Shown here in pieces: positions 62,596-64,000 of a DNA stretch of 64,000 nucleotides; the stretch's first letter is position 1, and each line of letters begins with the position of its first letter. The position numbers were made by a program, and so were the translations under genes. The stretch covers positions 95,001 through 159,000 of the forward strand of contig JABDAZ010000001.1 of NCBI GenBank assembly GCA_013288945.1, written 5' to 3'. A model generated the notes under the pieces. The model ran no database searches. It had not been told where the DNA came from and saw only the letters and a list, made by a program, of their open reading frames with translations. Source of the DNA: Bacteroidota bacterium. Lineage in GTDB: Bacteria > Bacteroidota > Bacteroidia > Chitinophagales > Chitinophagaceae.

Positions 62596-63079
62596 ATGAA
62601 AAAAAACAATTTTTATAAGTGTATTAATGTGCGTTGTGTTGGCAAGTTTTTCTCAAATAAAAAAAGGAAAACCTGCGCCGGAAATTTCATTAATAAATAT
62701 GGAAGGCAATCAAATAAATTTATCTGATTTAAAAGGCAAAGTTGTATTGATAGATTTTTGGGCAAGCTGGTGCGGCCCTTGCAGAAACAATAATCCGCGC
62801 TTAATAAAATTATATCAAAAATATCATGACAAAGGCTTTGAAATTTTAGGCGTTTCTATTGATAATAATGCGCAGGATTGGAAGCAAGCTGTTAATGAAG
62901 ATCATCTTGAATGGATTCAGGTTGATGATAAAAATGGCTGGAATGCATCAACCGCCAAAGTGTATAATGTAAATGCAATCCCTTCATCTTTTTTAATTGA
63001 TAAAGATGGAATAATCCGTGAAATAGATTTGGAAGGAAGGCAATTGGAATCGAAAATAAAATCTTTATTAAAAAAATAA
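62596..63079 (+). CDS. TlpA-like thioredoxin-family protein, frameshifted in its signal peptide
   Basis: The thioredoxin-like domain has LSDLKGKVVLIDFWASWCGP then CRNNNPRLIKLYQKY (catalytic WCGPC) and the cis-Pro segment NAIPSSFLIDKDG. This is the periplasmic TlpA/ResA type, used for disulphide reduction. The continuous frame starts at the ATG at 62627, which cuts the signal peptide in half. A run of eight A follows the ATG at 62596; with seven A the frame reads MKKTIFISVLMCVVLASFSQ, a normal signal peptide, joined to the rest. So one base seems to have been added at about 62599-62606. Confidence 0.85.
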
Positions 63080-63081
63080 TT

Positions 63082-64000
63082 TCAGCAATCAGGTTCTTCA
63101 CATTGAACCGTTTCTACTTCCACTTCTAAAGTTGCGTGGTTTATATTAAGATGTTCGAGTTCGTGTTTTACGGTATGTTTTAATTTTTCTATTCCTGTCA
63201 TGTCTGCATTTTTTCCAACAACCAAATGTCCCGTTAATGCATTTTCATTTGTACTCAACGCCCAGATATGAATGTGGTGAAAATCTTTTACACCATTAAT
63301 AGCAGATATTTTTTGTTTCACATTATTCAAGTCAATATTTTCCGGCACACCATCCAAAGACAGGCGCAGGCTGTCTTTGAGCAATTGCCACGTGCTTATT
63401 AATATTACAATGCCAATCACTAAACTCAATACTGCATCAATCCAAAAATAATGTGTGTAATAAATGATAACGCCGCCAACAACCAAACCAGCAGAAACAA
63501 TGGCATCTGATAATAAATGTAGAAAAGCACTTTTTGCATTTAAGTCGCTGTCTTTGCTGCGAAAAAAAAGCATCGCTGTAATTGCATTAATCGCAATACC
63601 AATTGCTGCAACAATAGAAACCGTTATTCCCGGAAGCGGCTCTGGCGCAAACATTCTATGTATCGCTTCATAGCTTATTGCGCCGATAGAAATCAATAAA
63701 ACAAATGCATTAAAAAGCGCAGCGAGAATAGTCGTTTTTTTATAACCGTAAGTATATCGCTCATTAGATCTCACTTTTACCAAACGAAATGCAAACAGCG
63801 AAAGGCCAAGGCTTGCAACATCAGCAAGGTTATGCCCTGCATCAGATAATAATGATAATGAATGAATGGTTAATCCAACTACAACTTCTATAATTACAAA
63901 TACAAAATTTAAAATAATGCCAACAACAAAGGCACGGTTTACATCTTTTAAATTTACCTGGTGATGGTGATGGCCTAGCAACCTGTGACTATGTTCATGA
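63082..64000 (-). CDS. Cation diffusion facilitator (CzcD-type zinc/cadmium exporter), partial at the window edge
   Basis: At least 306 residues are visible. The frame stays open to the right edge, and the residues before the TTG at 63981 (HEHSHRLLGHHHH) continue a His-rich N terminus typical of CzcD, so the start probably lies outside. The transmembrane core has SLLSDAGHNLADVASLGLSL (HxxxD) and FLHLLSDAIVSAGLVVGGVI (second HxxxD). The cytoplasmic domain has GVKDFHHIHIWALS. It exports Zn and related ions. It converges on the tlpA-like gene with 2 bases between stops. Confidence 0.93.
   Translation of the reverse strand, partial: HEHSHRLLGHHHHQVNLKDVNRAFVVGIILNFVFVIIEVVVGLTIHSLSLLSDAGHNLADVASLGLSLFAFRLVKVRSNERYTYGYKKTTILAALFNAFVLLISIGAISYEAIHRMFAPEPLPGITVSIVAAIGIAINAITAMLFFRSKDSDLNAKSAFLHLLSDAIVSAGLVVGGVIIYYTHYFWIDAVLSLVIGIVILISTWQLLKDSLRLSLDGVPENIDLNNVKQKISAINGVKDFHHIHIWALSTNENALTGHLVVGKNADMTGIEKLKHTVKHELEHLNINHATLEVEVETVQCEEPDC

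Overview
The window is AT-rich chromosomal DNA from a member of the Bacteroidota, most likely Chitinophagaceae or a close relative. Support comes from Bacteroidota-type promoters (TTTG, 19 bases, TAnnTTTG) before rpsF and ompA, the SprA translocon of the type IX secretion system (T9SS), a T9SS cargo protein with a gliding-motility-type C-terminal domain, lineage-restricted families (DUF4835, DUF4296, putative porin, HYC_CC_PP), and the gene orders bamD-rpoZ-coaBC and ruvA-sprA. The taxonomic call is inference from gene content; no search was run.

Layout. 1-740: 3' end of a 23S rRNA gene, 5S rRNA and terminator. 0.9-10.5 kb: a double-DUF1080 protein, an RRM RNA-binding protein, the rpsF-rpsR-rplI operon, htpG, Uma2, a methyltransferase, recJ and a polyprenyl diphosphate synthase. 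10.7-17.8 kb: an OmpA-like protein, then bamD-rpoZ, coaBC-DUF4835-DUF4296 and the CoA-transferase pair scoA-scoB. 17.8-23.8 kb: a signalling island with a 7TM-kinase-regulator-7TM operon on the minus strand, two orphan regulators of the same family on the plus strand, and long intergenic stretches holding candidate small peptides and paired repeats. 23.9-35.5 kb: a class IV aminotransferase, photolyase, futalosine-pathway genes mqnD and mqnB, two adjacent QueD/PTPS paralogues, folE, fabD, a polytopic membrane protein, a GNAT, a Cys/Met-metabolism PLP enzyme, fabH and ruvA. 35.6-42.8 kb: sprA, broken by one missing base. 42.9-49.8 kb: surface-glycan type genes (GT2, two GT4, YfhO) and a PKD lipoprotein. 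50-58.3 kb: a queuosine-precursor transporter, PrsW, sucC, a large T9SS cargo protein and purine nucleoside phosphorylase. 58.3-64 kb: a putative porin and a metal-handling cluster (HYC_CC_PP protein, HMA protein, beta-barrel, TlpA-like thioredoxin, CDF exporter running off the edge).

The strongest candidate for something undescribed is the 17.8-23.8 kb island. Its histidine kinase has no sensory domain and lies between two 7TM proteins. A 23-codon ORF ending PWWVWPF lies directly upstream on the same strand. Two orphan NarL-type regulators each follow a long leader carrying a related block of about 50 bases inside a short ORF. Other points of interest are single-base frameshifts in sprA and the tlpA-like gene, a perfect 28-base inverted repeat pair flanking sucC, several families of intergenic repeats, and apparent over-use of the word ATTAAT.
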